From Syntrophaceae bacterium UBA5744 (GTDB lineage: Bacteria > Desulfobacterota > Syntrophia > Syntrophales > UBA2192): a stretch of DNA of 55,477 bases. The position numbers and the translations under genes were made by a program. Below, in pieces: positions 17,078 to 25,080 of the stretch (its first letter is position 1; each line of letters starts with the position of its first letter). The stretch covers positions 1 to 55,477 of the forward strand of contig DIFQ01000108.1 of assembly GCA_002419215.1 (NCBI GenBank), read 5' to 3'. Under the pieces are notes generated by a model. The model had not been told where the DNA came from and did no database searches. It saw nothing but the letters and a program-made list of their open reading frames with translations.

Positions 17078-17106
17078 AAAAAATGCGGGACCCCGAGGGG
17101 CCCCGC
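17078..17106 (-). terminator. Terminator after the class III CoA-transferase gene
   Basis: On the minus strand GCGGGGCCCC and GGGGTCCCGC form a ten-pair stem with one wobble and a two-base loop, followed by A and six T (17083-17078). It lies just after the stop of the gene ending at 17115 and separates it from the next CoA-transferase gene. Confidence 0.85.
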
Positions 17107-17114
17107 CGTAACCG

Positions 17115-18332
17115 CTAGTAGCTTCCGTTGATGATGCCTTCCTTCTTGAGCTGCGCGATCGTTTCGTCGCTGTAGCCCAGCAGCGACTTCAGGACCTCGT
17201 CGGTGTGCTGCCCGAGAAGCGGCGCCGGCGCGTAGACCTCGCCGGGGGTCTCCGACATCTTGATCGGTGAGCCGGCGATCCGCATCTTTCCGATGCGTGG
17301 CTGGTCGATATCGACGAGCATCTTGCGGTAGGCGATGTGCGGGTCCTCGCAGATCTCCTTCATGTTGTTGATCGGCGAGTAGGGCAGCCCCTCCTTCTCG
17401 AAGATCACCTCCCACTCTTGCGTCGTCTTCGAGGCCATGATCGGATCGAGGATCGCATTGAGGGCTTTGCGATTCTTCGTCCGCGCCGGGTTCGTCTTGA
17501 ACCGCTCATCGTCGAGGAGGTCGGGCCTGCCGATCACCTTCGCGTAGCGGACGAAGAGCGCATCCGTGCCGATGGCGGCGATGATGTAAGAGCCGTCTTT
17601 CGTCTTGTAGCCCTGGAAGGGCGTGATGGAGGGGTGGATCCCGCCCAGGGGGCCCGGAATCTCGCCGTTGATCGTGTAGCGCGCGACGGCGTTTTCCAGG
17701 GTAGCAAAGACACTGTCGATCATGGCCATGTCGACGTGCTGGCCACGGCCCGTCTTCTCCCGGTAGCGCAGGGCCGCCAGGATGCCGATCGTGGCCTGCA
17801 GCCCCGTCAGGATGTCACCGACGGAGGACCCGACGCGGCAGGGGGGGCCGCCCTCGGGCCCCGTGATGCTCATGAGCCCGCTGTAGGCCTGGGCCACCAT
17901 GTCGTAGGAGGGCCGCTCGGAGTATTCCGGCATCGAGTCGTGGCCGAAGCCGCAGATGGAGCAGTAGATGATCCCGGGGTTGATCTTCTTGAGGTCTTCC
18001 CAGTGAAGGCCCAACTTCTTCATCGTCGTGGGGCGGAAGTTCTCCACGACGACATCGGATTTTTTGATCATCTCGATGAGGATGTCCCTGGCTTTCTGGT
18101 GCTTGAGGTTCAGCACCAGGCCCTTCTTGTTGCGGTTGAGGCTGATGAAATAGCCGCTGCGGTTCTTGTCGTGCGCCCCGGCAAAGGGCCCGAATTCCCG
18201 GGCGTCATCGCCGATGGGGGGCTCGATGTGCAGCACTTCGGCTCCGAGGTCCGCCAGGTACATGGTTACGGTGGGTGCAGCAAGCACGTGGCTCAGGTCA
18301 ATGACTCGGATTCCTTCCAGCGATCGTGGCAT
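17115..18332 (-). CDS. Class III CoA-transferase (CaiB/BaiF family)
   Basis: This 405-residue enzyme carries LEGIRVIDLSHVLAAPTVTMYLADLGAEVLHIEPPIGDDAR at the N-terminus and DMAMIDSVFATLENAVA with the catalytic Asp. PFQGYKTKDGSYI and a C-terminal GQHTDEVL follow. All are typical of the CaiB/BaiF/formyl-CoA transferase family, which transfers CoA through an aspartyl-CoA anhydride. The substrate pair is not predictable; proximity to the propionate genes suggests a short-chain or dicarboxylic acid. The start at 18332 has GGAGGGAAG eight bases upstream; a longer frame to 18545 is not needed. It has its own terminator, so it is transcribed separately from the next gene. Confidence 0.85.
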   Translation of the reverse strand: MPRSLEGIRVIDLSHVLAAPTVTMYLADLGAEVLHIEPPIGDDAREFGPFAGAHDKNRSGYFISLNRNKKGLVLNLKHQKARDILIEMIKKSDVVVENFRPTTMKKLGLHWEDLKKINPGIIYCSICGFGHDSMPEYSERPSYDMVAQAYSGLMSITGPEGGPPCRVGSSVGDILTGLQATIGILAALRYREKTGRGQHVDMAMIDSVFATLENAVARYTINGEIPGPLGGIHPSITPFQGYKTKDGSYIIAAIGTDALFVRYAKVIGRPDLLDDERFKTNPARTKNRKALNAILDPIMASKTTQEWEVIFEKEGLPYSPINNMKEICEDPHIAYRKMLVDIDQPRIGKMRIAGSPIKMSETPGEVYAPAPLLGQHTDEVLKSLLGYSDETIAQLKKEGIINGSY

Positions 18333-18727
18333 GTCTTTCTTCCCTCCTGACTGTTTTGTCTCCTTGATCTTGATCGTCACTCCGGTGTTTCGGGGGCAAG
18401 GACATCCACCCCCCCTTTGTTTTTGCACCCGGTCTACACAATTTCGCCCCTGCATTTCAAGTGAATATTTGAACTCAAACGGCTGTGCGGTCACGGGGAA
18501 AGGGGCCCGGGAGCCGGGTGAGTCGCCTTGCATCCCTTGCGGCATGGGGACTTGCGGGCATTGTCAGACAAACCCCGACAGGCATCCCTGAACGAGTCCT
18601 ACAGCAGAATCAGACGGCTCCCGATAGTTTTCACCCTGCCCCGATGCTAGATACGCGGCGAATCAATTCCCCACGTTGGTTGCACCTGTCTTGCCGACAG
18701 GTCGCGTAATCTCAAACAGAGTCGGTC
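18333..18727. other. Divergent regulatory spacer between CoA-transferase and mutase gene groups
   Basis: About 395 bases separate the minus-strand CoA-transferase gene from the plus-strand transposase-like gene. I see no credible coding frame, no tRNA and no cobalamin riboswitch. The only structured element is the short inverted repeat at 18684-18702. Confidence 0.5.
18684..18702. promoter_or_regulatory. Perfect inverted repeat, possible operator
   Basis: ACCTGTC TTGCC GACAGGT is a seven-base perfect dyad with a five-base spacer, 26 bases before the start of the transposase-like gene. It is too short and lacks a T run for a terminator, so a dimeric regulator site is the more likely reading. 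No core promoter is clear around it. Confidence 0.4.
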
Positions 18728-19495
18728 ATGTTGATTTGTCCTCGATGCGGCGGAAAAAATTTCTGGCGGCTGGCCACGGGGCAACGGCGGTGCGGTCAGT
18801 GCGGTCTGACTCGTAAGTTCGACAAGACGTACTGGAACTCCACCAAAATGTCCCCCTACTGGAAGGGCCGCCTCCTCGAGTACTTCTGCCTGGGGGTGCC
18901 GGCCTACCGGCTCCGGCACCGGGTACCGCTCGATCTCAAGACGGTCCAGCGCTGGTTCCGGATCCTGCGGATCGCCATCTACTCGCACGAAATGAAGGAG
19001 ATGAAGGCCCTGCTCGCGAAGGCGGGGGCCGATGCGCCGCTCGCCGGGGGCGAGGTCCGGTTCGGTTCGGACTTCACCGTATCGAACGGACAGCTGGCCC
19101 TGGGCATCTACAAGGGCAACGGCCGTGTATTCGCGCTGCCCGTCAGATTTTCCGCGGGCGAGCTGGACGCCAAGGCCGTCGCCGAGGCCGGGAAGCTGCA
19201 CTTCTGGGACGACACCCTGGCCGGCACCCTCCTGAAGGTCCGCGGTAACAGCGTCGTCGTCGAGGGTGAAAGGGGGGGGCGGAAAGGCCACGAGGTCCCG
19301 GCGGACATCGAAGGCTTCTGGACCTTCACCCGGCAGTGGCTCAAACACTACCGCGGCGTGCCCAGGCTGTACTTCCCGCTCTACCTCAAGGAAATCGAGT
19401 GGAGGTTCAACCACCGCAGCGAAAATCTCGTCAAGCTGATCCGGAACCTCCTGGACCAGAGGGTGCCCGCGGAATCGGAACTTCTGCGGCCCTGA
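18728..19495 (+). CDS. IS1595/ISXO2-like transposase-derived protein, probably catalytically dead
   Basis: This 255-residue protein has an N-terminal zinc ribbon (C4, C7, C22, C25) and a helix-turn-helix-like segment (LGVPAYRLRHRVPLDLKTVQRWF). The C-terminal IEGFWTFTRQWLKHYRGV..LYFPLYLKEIEWRFNHR is diagnostic of ISXO2-type transposases. Where the family has its first catalytic DE(T/S), this protein reads RFGSDF, so that Asp appears lost. The final Glu (IEGFW) remains. No inverted repeats were found around it, the frame is intact, and composition matches the core genome. It sits 120 bases before the mutase gene in the same direction. I infer a retained, possibly DNA-binding protein rather than an active element; a decaying insertion sequence is the alternative. 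Confidence 0.6.
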   Translation: MLICPRCGGKNFWRLATGQRRCGQCGLTRKFDKTYWNSTKMSPYWKGRLLEYFCLGVPAYRLRHRVPLDLKTVQRWFRILRIAIYSHEMKEMKALLAKAGADAPLAGGEVRFGSDFTVSNGQLALGIYKGNGRVFALPVRFSAGELDAKAVAEAGKLHFWDDTLAGTLLKVRGNSVVVEGERGGRKGHEVPADIEGFWTFTRQWLKHYRGVPRLYFPLYLKEIEWRFNHRSENLVKLIRNLLDQRVPAESELLRP

Positions 19496-19615
19496 GGCCC
19501 GGCGCGGACGAGGACATGCGACGGGGGCCTCCCGAAGCGAGGCCGCATCCACGCACCCGGCATCAACCCAGGAAAAAAGGCCTTTCACCCATAGGCTGAA
19601 GCAAGGAGGAAAACA

Positions 19616-21751
19616 ATGGCTGAACACCCCCAGATGAAGAAGTGGCAGGAGCAGGTCGCAAAGGAGCTCAAGGGGAAGCCCGTGGAGGCGCTCAACTGGG
19701 AGACGCCCGAGGGGATCACCGTCAAGCCCATCTACACGGCCGAAGACCTGGAAGGGATGGATTTCGTCAACACCCTCTCCGGCATGGCCCCTTACGTCCG
19801 CGGTCCCGTGGCCTCCATGTACGCCAACCAGCCCTGGACGATCCGCCAGTACGCCGGGTTCGCCACGGCCAAGGAATCGAACGCGTTTTACAGAAAATCC
19901 CTCGCCGCCGGCAATCAGGGCCTGTCCGTCGCCTTCGACCTGGCCACGCACCGCGGCTACGACTCCGATCACCCGCGGGTGGCCGGCGACGTCGGCAAGG
20001 CCGGCGTGGCCATCGACTCCGTCGAGGACATGAAGGTCCTCTTCGACGGCATTCCCCTGGACAAGGTGACCGTCTCCATGACGATGAACGGCGCCGTGCT
20101 GCCCATCCTCGCGGGCTACATCGTGACCGCCGAGGAGCAGGGCGTGAAGCAGGAGCAGCTCGCCGGCACGATCCAGAACGACATCCTCAAGGAGTTTCTC
20201 ACGCGCAACACTTACATCTACCCGCCCCTGCCCTCGATGCGGATCGTCTCGGACATCATCGCCTACTGCTCCAAGAACATGCCGCGCTACAACACGATCT
20301 CCATCAGCGGCTACCACATCATGGAAGCGGGCGCCAACTCGGTCCTCCAGACGGCCTTCACGCTGGCCGACGGCAAGCAGTACATCCGGGCGGCCATCGA
20401 CGGCGGCCTCTCGATCGACGATTTCGCCCCCCGGCTCTCCTTCTTCTTCGGCATCGGCATGAACTTCTTCATGGAGATCGCCATGCTGAGGGCGGCCCGT
20501 TACCTCTGGAACAAGACGGTGAGCGAGTTCAGCCCGAAGAACCCCCGCTCCACCATCCTGCGCACTCACTGCCAGACCTCCGGCTGGAGCCTCACGGAGC
20601 AGGATCCCTACAACAATGTGATCCGCACAACCCTCGAGGCGCTCGCGGCGGCCCTGGGCGGAACCCAGTCTCTGCACACCAACGCCCTGGACGAGGCCAT
20701 CAGCCTGCCGACGGATTTCTCGGCCCGCATTGCCCGCAATACCCAGATCATCATCCAGGAAGAGTCCCAGGTCTGCCACGTGGTGGACCCCCTGGGAGGC
20801 TCCTACTACATCGAGGCCCTCACAGGCGCCATCATCCGCGAGGCCAAGAAAATCATGGACGAGATCGAGGCCCTCGGCGGCATGGCCCGCGCCATCGAGA
20901 CGGGCATGCCGAAGCTCCGCATCGAGGAGTCGGCGGCACGCCGCCAGGCCCGCATCGACCAGGGCAAGGATGTCATCGTCGGCGTCAACAAGTACCGGGT
21001 GAAGGAAGAAGCGCCCATTGAGACGCTCGAGGTGTCCAGCACGGTCCGCGACGAGCAGATCGCCCGGATCAAGGCAACCAAGGCCAAGCGCGACGAGGCC
21101 GCCGTGAAGAAGGCCCTCGAGAACATCACCTCGGTGGCCGAGAAGGGCGGAAACCTCATGGAGGCAACCGTCCAGGCCATGCGGCTGCGCGCCACGGTGG
21201 GCGAGGTCAGCGGCGCCATGGAGAAGATCTTCGGCCGCTACGTGGCCACGACCCGGATGATCTCCGGCGTGTACTCCTCCGAGTACGGCGAGAGCGACGT
21301 GATCAAGGGCCTGCAGAAGCGCACGGAGAACTTCCTGAAGCAGACGGGCCGGCGCCCGAGGATGCTGGTGACGAAGATGGGCCAGGACGGCCATGACCGC
21401 GGCATCAAGGTCGTCGCCACGGCTTTTGCCGACCTGGGCTTCGACATCGACATCAGCCCCATGTTCCAGACGCCCGACGAGGCGGCCAAGATGGCCCTCG
21501 AGAACGACGTCCACATCGTGGGCGCCTCGAGCCTCACGGCGGGCCACAAGACGCTCGTCCCGCAGTTGATCGAAAAGCTCAAGGCGTCGGGCGCAGGCGA
21601 GATCCTGGTGATCGCCGGCGGCGTCATCCCCCCGACGGATTACGACTTCCTCTACAAGACCGGTGTCGCAGGGATCTTCGGGCCGGGGACCTCGATTCCC
21701 GACTCGGCCGACAAGGTCCTGACCCTGCTTGAACAGAAGTACCTGAAGTAG
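19616..21751 (+). CDS. mcm: Methylmalonyl-CoA mutase, full-length B12-binding subunit
   Basis: This 711-residue adenosylcobalamin enzyme interconverts succinyl-CoA and (R)-methylmalonyl-CoA. The N-terminal TIM-barrel domain covers about residues 40-550, with YVRGPVASMYANQPWTIRQYAGF and SISGYHIMEAGANS. The C-terminal B12 domain carries the base-off motif DGHDRG in MLVTKMGQDGHDRGIKVV and ends AGGVIPPTDY..GVAGIFGPGT. Length and the presence of both domains fit the catalytically competent large chain; no separate small subunit gene is adjacent. AAGGAGGA lies eight bases before the ATG. It heads the operon with MeaB, epimerase and the decarboxylase subunits. Confidence 0.95.
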   Translation: MAEHPQMKKWQEQVAKELKGKPVEALNWETPEGITVKPIYTAEDLEGMDFVNTLSGMAPYVRGPVASMYANQPWTIRQYAGFATAKESNAFYRKSLAAGNQGLSVAFDLATHRGYDSDHPRVAGDVGKAGVAIDSVEDMKVLFDGIPLDKVTVSMTMNGAVLPILAGYIVTAEEQGVKQEQLAGTIQNDILKEFLTRNTYIYPPLPSMRIVSDIIAYCSKNMPRYNTISISGYHIMEAGANSVLQTAFTLADGKQYIRAAIDGGLSIDDFAPRLSFFFGIGMNFFMEIAMLRAARYLWNKTVSEFSPKNPRSTILRTHCQTSGWSLTEQDPYNNVIRTTLEALAAALGGTQSLHTNALDEAISLPTDFSARIARNTQIIIQEESQVCHVVDPLGGSYYIEALTGAIIREAKKIMDEIEALGGMARAIETGMPKLRIEESAARRQARIDQGKDVIVGVNKYRVKEEAPIETLEVSSTVRDEQIARIKATKAKRDEAAVKKALENITSVAEKGGNLMEATVQAMRLRATVGEVSGAMEKIFGRYVATTRMISGVYSSEYGESDVIKGLQKRTENFLKQTGRRPRMLVTKMGQDGHDRGIKVVATAFADLGFDIDISPMFQTPDEAAKMALENDVHIVGASSLTAGHKTLVPQLIEKLKASGAGEILVIAGGVIPPTDYDFLYKTGVAGIFGPGTSIPDSADKVLTLLEQKYLK

Positions 21752-21764
21752 TAGCATCGACCAG

Positions 21765-21798
21765 GCATTGCCGGGGGGGGTGCTCCTCCCGGCAATGC
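21765..21798 (+). other. Intercistronic hairpin between mutase and meaB
   Basis: GCATTGCCGGG (21765-21775) and CCCGGCAATGC (21788-21798) form an 11-pair perfect stem with a 12-base loop. No T run follows, so it is more likely an mRNA-stabilising or attenuating hairpin within the operon than a simple terminator. Confidence 0.6.
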
Positions 21799-21834
21799 TG
21801 CAGTGAACGATCGGACCGGATCCGGGACTACGTG

Positions 21835-22833
21835 ATGACTCAGAAGGACATCGACTACTTCGTCCAGGGAGTAACCAGCCAGAACCGGCTGGTCATGGCG
21901 AAAACAATCACGCTGGTCGAGAGCACCCTGCCGGCCCACCAGGAAACGGCCCGGGCCGTCATGGACGCGCTGCTGCCCCACACCGGCAAGGCCGTGCGCC
22001 TGGGGATCACGGGCGTGCCCGGCGCGGGCAAGAGCACCTTCATCGAGAGCTTCGGCATGATGCTCACTCAGAAGGGGCTCCGGGTGGCCGTGCTTGCCGT
22101 GGACCCGAGCAGCCCCCGGACGGGCGGAAGCATCCTGGCCGACAAGACCCGCATGGAGAAGCTGTCCGTAGAAGAACGGGCCTTCATCCGGCCCTCGCCA
22201 TCGGGCGGCACCCTCGGCGGGGTGGCCCGCAAGACCCGGGAGACCATGATGATCTGCGAGGCCGCGGGTTACGACGTCATCATGGTGGAGACGGTCGGCG
22301 TGGGGCAGTCGGAAGTCGCCGTGGCCTCCATGGTGGACTTCTTCCTGGTGCTCATGATCGCCGGGGCCGGCGACGAGTTGCAGGGGATCAAGAAGGGAGT
22401 CCTGGAGCTGGCCGACGCCATCGCGGTCAACAAGGCCGACGGCGACAACGTCGAACGGGCAAGGATGGCCCGGCAGCAGTACGAGACGGCCATGCATCTC
22501 TTGTCCCCGCCCTCGCCCGACTGGAGCACGCCGGTCATGATGTGCAGTTCGCTCACCGGAAACGGTCTTGCGGAGATCTGGGAGTCGGTCCTGAAACATC
22601 GAAAAATCGCGGAGGAAAAGGGAGAGCTGGAGAAGAAGCGGCACGAACAGTCCCGTCTGTGGATGTGGGCCCTGGTCAAGGAAGGCCTGGAAGAGTGGTT
22701 TTACAAGAATGCCCAGGTCGTCAACCTCCTGCCCCTCATCGAGAAGGAAGTGGTCAGCGGAAAGATCACGGCCACATCGGGGGCGGCCCGGATCCTCTCT
22801 TTTCTCCAGAACTACAGTCTCACCGTACCATAA
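21835..22833 (+). CDS. meaB: MeaB/ArgK-type GTPase, methylmalonyl-CoA mutase chaperone
   Basis: This 332-residue G3E-family P-loop GTPase gates cofactor loading and protects methylmalonyl-CoA mutase from inactivation. The P-loop GVPGAGKST is at about residues 60-68, followed by AVDPSSPRTGGSILADKTRM, the MVETVGVGQSE switch and the NKADG base-recognition motif. Its position directly after the mutase is classical. Start is ambiguous: GTG at 21832 or ATG at 21835, neither with a strong ribosome-binding sequence; I give the ATG. Confidence 0.92.
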   Translation: MTQKDIDYFVQGVTSQNRLVMAKTITLVESTLPAHQETARAVMDALLPHTGKAVRLGITGVPGAGKSTFIESFGMMLTQKGLRVAVLAVDPSSPRTGGSILADKTRMEKLSVEERAFIRPSPSGGTLGGVARKTRETMMICEAAGYDVIMVETVGVGQSEVAVASMVDFFLVLMIAGAGDELQGIKKGVLELADAIAVNKADGDNVERARMARQQYETAMHLLSPPSPDWSTPVMMCSSLTGNGLAEIWESVLKHRKIAEEKGELEKKRHEQSRLWMWALVKEGLEEWFYKNAQVVNLLPLIEKEVVSGKITATSGAARILSFLQNYSLTVP

Positions 22834-22864
22834 GGAACCAGACGAGCCGGGAGGGTCAGTCAAC

Positions 22865-23266
22865 ATGAAGATTACGCGTGTAGATCACATCGGAATCGCA
22901 GTGAAGAGCATCGCCGAATCCCTGAAGGTCTATGAGGCGCTGGGTCTGAAATCCGTGGGTGTCGAAGAGGTAGCCGAGCAGAAAGTGCGCGTGGCATTCC
23001 TCCCCATCGGCGAGGCCGAGATCGAGCTGCTCGAGTCCACGGCGCCCGACGGCCCCGTGGCCAAGTACATCGACAAGAACGGCGAGGGCATCCAGCACCT
23101 GGCGCTGCGCGTGGACAACCTCGAGGCGGCCCTGGCGGAGATGAAGGCGAAAGGGGTGCGGCTCATCGACGAGAAGCCCCGTTACGGCGCGGGCGGTGCG
23201 AAGATCGCCTTCGTGCACCCCCGGTCCACAGGCGGCGTGCTGCTCGAGCTGAGCGAGAGAGAATAA
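22865..23266 (+). CDS. mce: Methylmalonyl-CoA epimerase
   Basis: This 133-residue protein of the vicinal oxygen chelate superfamily interconverts (R)- and (S)-methylmalonyl-CoA, linking the mutase to the decarboxylase. The metal-binding pattern is visible: VDHIGIAV with His at the N-terminus, EIELLES, GIQHLALRVDNLE, and IAFVHPRSTGGVLLELSE at the end. Full length for the family. GGGAGGGTCAG lies before the ATG at 22865. The longer in-frame start at 22709 lies inside meaB and is spurious. Confidence 0.93.
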   Translation: MKITRVDHIGIAVKSIAESLKVYEALGLKSVGVEEVAEQKVRVAFLPIGEAEIELLESTAPDGPVAKYIDKNGEGIQHLALRVDNLEAALAEMKAKGVRLIDEKPRYGAGGAKIAFVHPRSTGGVLLELSERE

Positions 23267-23311
23267 GCGCCGCACAATCATTCCGGAACAGAAACAAAGA
23301 GGAGAAAAGCC

Positions 23312-24847
23312 GTGACGAACAAGGAAAAAATCGAACTGATGAGGGCCCGCGAGCAAAAGATCGAGATGGGCGGCGGCGCCAAGGCCCTCGAGAAGGTGAA
23401 GGCCACGGGGAGGCTGACGGCCCGCGAGAGGCTGGCCCGTCTCTTCGACGAGGGGACCTTCGTGGAACTGGACAAGTTTGTGGAGCACCGCTGCGTCAAT
23501 TTCGGCATGGACCGGACGGAAGTCCCCGGAGAGGGCGTCGTGACGGGCTACGGCATGGTGAACGGACGCACCGTCTTTGCCTTCGCGCAGGACTTCAGCA
23601 CCATGGGAGGGTCGCTGGGCGAGATGCACGCCGCCAAGATCGTCAAGTGCCAGGAGCGCGCCATGTCGGCGGGCGCCCCCATCGTGGGCCTCAACGACTC
23701 GGGCGGCGCGAGGATCCAGGAGGCCGTCGACTCGCTGGCCGGCTACGGGCGGATCTTCTACAAGAACACCATGGCCTCGGGCATCATCCCGCAAGTGAGC
23801 GCCATAATGGGCCCCTCGGCCGGCGGAGCCGTCTACTCGCCGGCGCTGATGGATTTCATCTACATGGTCGACAAGGAATACGCCCAGATGTTCATCACGG
23901 GCCCCCAGGTCGTGAAGGCGGTCATGGGCGAGGAAGTGACGGCGATGGAGCTCGGTGGCGCCATGACGCACAACACGAAAAGCGGCGTGGCCCACTTCGT
24001 GGCGGCAAGCGACGAGGACTGCATCGACCAGATCAAGAAGCTCCTGGGCTACCTTCCGCTCAACAACCGCGAGAAGGCTCCGGTTGCAGCCTGCGCCGAC
24101 CCGGCGGACCGGATGGAGGAGAAACTCAATACGCTCGTCCCCGAGGCCAGCAACCGCCCCTACGACATCAAGCGGGTCATCAAGCTCGTCGTCGACAACG
24201 GCGAGATCTACGAGAGCCAGGCCCTCTACGCCATGAACATGGTCACATGCTTTGCCCGCATGAACGGCCAGCCCGTGGGCATCATCGCCAACCAGCCCGC
24301 CGTGCTTGCCGGCTGCCTCGACATCAACTCCTCCGACAAGGCCTCGCGCTTCATCCGATTCTGCGACTGCTTCAACCTGCCGATCCTGACCTTCGTCGAC
24401 GTACCGGGTTACCTGCCGGGGACCGGGCAGGAGTACGGCGGCATCATCCGCCACGGCGCGAAGATGCTCTACGTCTACCCCGAGGCGACGGTGCCGAAGA
24501 TCACCATCGTAATCCGCAAGGCCTACGGCGGCTCCTACCTCGGCATGTGCTCGGGCCAGACGGGCGCCGACGTGGTCATGGCCTGGCCCTCGGCGGAAAT
24601 CGCCGTCATGGGCGCCGAAGGGGCCGCAAAGATCATCTTCCGCAAGGAAGACCCCGAGAACCTGAAGAAGAAGACGCAGGAGTACATCGACAACTTCGCC
24701 ACCCCCTACCAGGCGGCGCGCCACGGCCTCATCGAGCACGTCATCGAGCCGAAGGAGACGCGGCCCATGATCATCAAGGCCCTCAAGATGCTCGAGGGCA
24801 AGAAGGAAGACCGCCCCTGGAAGAAACACGGGAACATTCCTCTCTAG
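23312..24847 (+). CDS. mmdA: Methylmalonyl-CoA decarboxylase alpha subunit (carboxyltransferase)
   Basis: This 511-residue member of the biotin-dependent carboxyltransferase family (PccB/MmdA) transfers CO2 from (S)-methylmalonyl-CoA to biotin on the carrier protein. It contains tandem crotonase-type halves. RLTARERLARLFDEGTF, NDSGGARIQEAVDSLAGYG and GPSAGGAVYSPALMDF lie in the first; FVDVPGYLPGTGQEYGGIIRHGAK and GAEGAAKIIFRKE lie in the second. In other genomes such proteins serve propionyl-CoA carboxylase, but the downstream membrane beta and delta subunits point to the Na+-pumping decarboxylase. GTG start at 23312, preceded by AAAGAGGAGA. Confidence 0.92.
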   Translation: MTNKEKIELMRAREQKIEMGGGAKALEKVKATGRLTARERLARLFDEGTFVELDKFVEHRCVNFGMDRTEVPGEGVVTGYGMVNGRTVFAFAQDFSTMGGSLGEMHAAKIVKCQERAMSAGAPIVGLNDSGGARIQEAVDSLAGYGRIFYKNTMASGIIPQVSAIMGPSAGGAVYSPALMDFIYMVDKEYAQMFITGPQVVKAVMGEEVTAMELGGAMTHNTKSGVAHFVAASDEDCIDQIKKLLGYLPLNNREKAPVAACADPADRMEEKLNTLVPEASNRPYDIKRVIKLVVDNGEIYESQALYAMNMVTCFARMNGQPVGIIANQPAVLAGCLDINSSDKASRFIRFCDCFNLPILTFVDVPGYLPGTGQEYGGIIRHGAKMLYVYPEATVPKITIVIRKAYGGSYLGMCSGQTGADVVMAWPSAEIAVMGAEGAAKIIFRKEDPENLKKKTQEYIDNFATPYQAARHGLIEHVIEPKETRPMIIKALKMLEGKKEDRPWKKHGNIPL

Positions 24848-24930
24848 AACCGGTACCGGCCAAGACCCGGCACGGCCTCTGAAGAGAATGATTGATTATT
24901 GAACCAAACGTATGAAGGAGGTTTTTTATC

Positions 24931-25077
24931 ATGGAAATGGACAATGTCACATTCGGCGTCACGATGCTCGTGGCCGGCATGGGGGGCACGCTGGTGACCC
25001 TGGGGCTATTGAGCCTGATGATGCTGGGCCTGGGCAAGCTCTTCCCTTACAAGGAAGAGGCCGGGAAGGAGGGCTGA
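24931..25077 (+). CDS. mmdD: Methylmalonyl-CoA decarboxylase delta subunit (OadG-like membrane anchor)
   Basis: The ATG at 24931 follows AAGGAGG. The 48-residue product has one predicted transmembrane helix (VTMLVAGMGGTLVTLGLLSLMMLGLGKLF) and a charged C-terminus (PYKEEAGKEG). This is the layout of the small OadG/MmdD subunit that assembles the membrane complex and holds the cytoplasmic alpha subunit. It is shorter than most OadG proteins. The stop is three bases before the beta subunit start. Confidence 0.8.
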   Translation: MEMDNVTFGVTMLVAGMGGTLVTLGLLSLMMLGLGKLFPYKEEAGKEG

Positions 25078-25080
25078 GCC

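Noticed and set aside
15448..17079. 543-codon plus-strand frame opposite the CoA-transferase gene
   Set aside because: Antisense shadow; the minus strand encodes a clear class I CoA-transferase with a ribosome-binding site.
18333..19615. Possible cobalamin riboswitch upstream of the B12-dependent mutase
   Set aside because: I could not find a B12-box-like segment in the spacers before the transposase-like gene or the mutase.
18647..21757. A 1036-codon open frame on the minus strand opposite the mutase gene
   Set aside because: It is an antisense shadow produced by GC-rich codon use. The plus strand encodes an unmistakable methylmalonyl-CoA mutase, and the minus-strand translation is low-complexity His/Asp/Arg/Gly-rich without known domains.
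22856..24829. Long minus-strand frames opposite mmdA and neighbouring genes
   Set aside because: Same shadow effect; composition is biased and no start signals or motifs are present.
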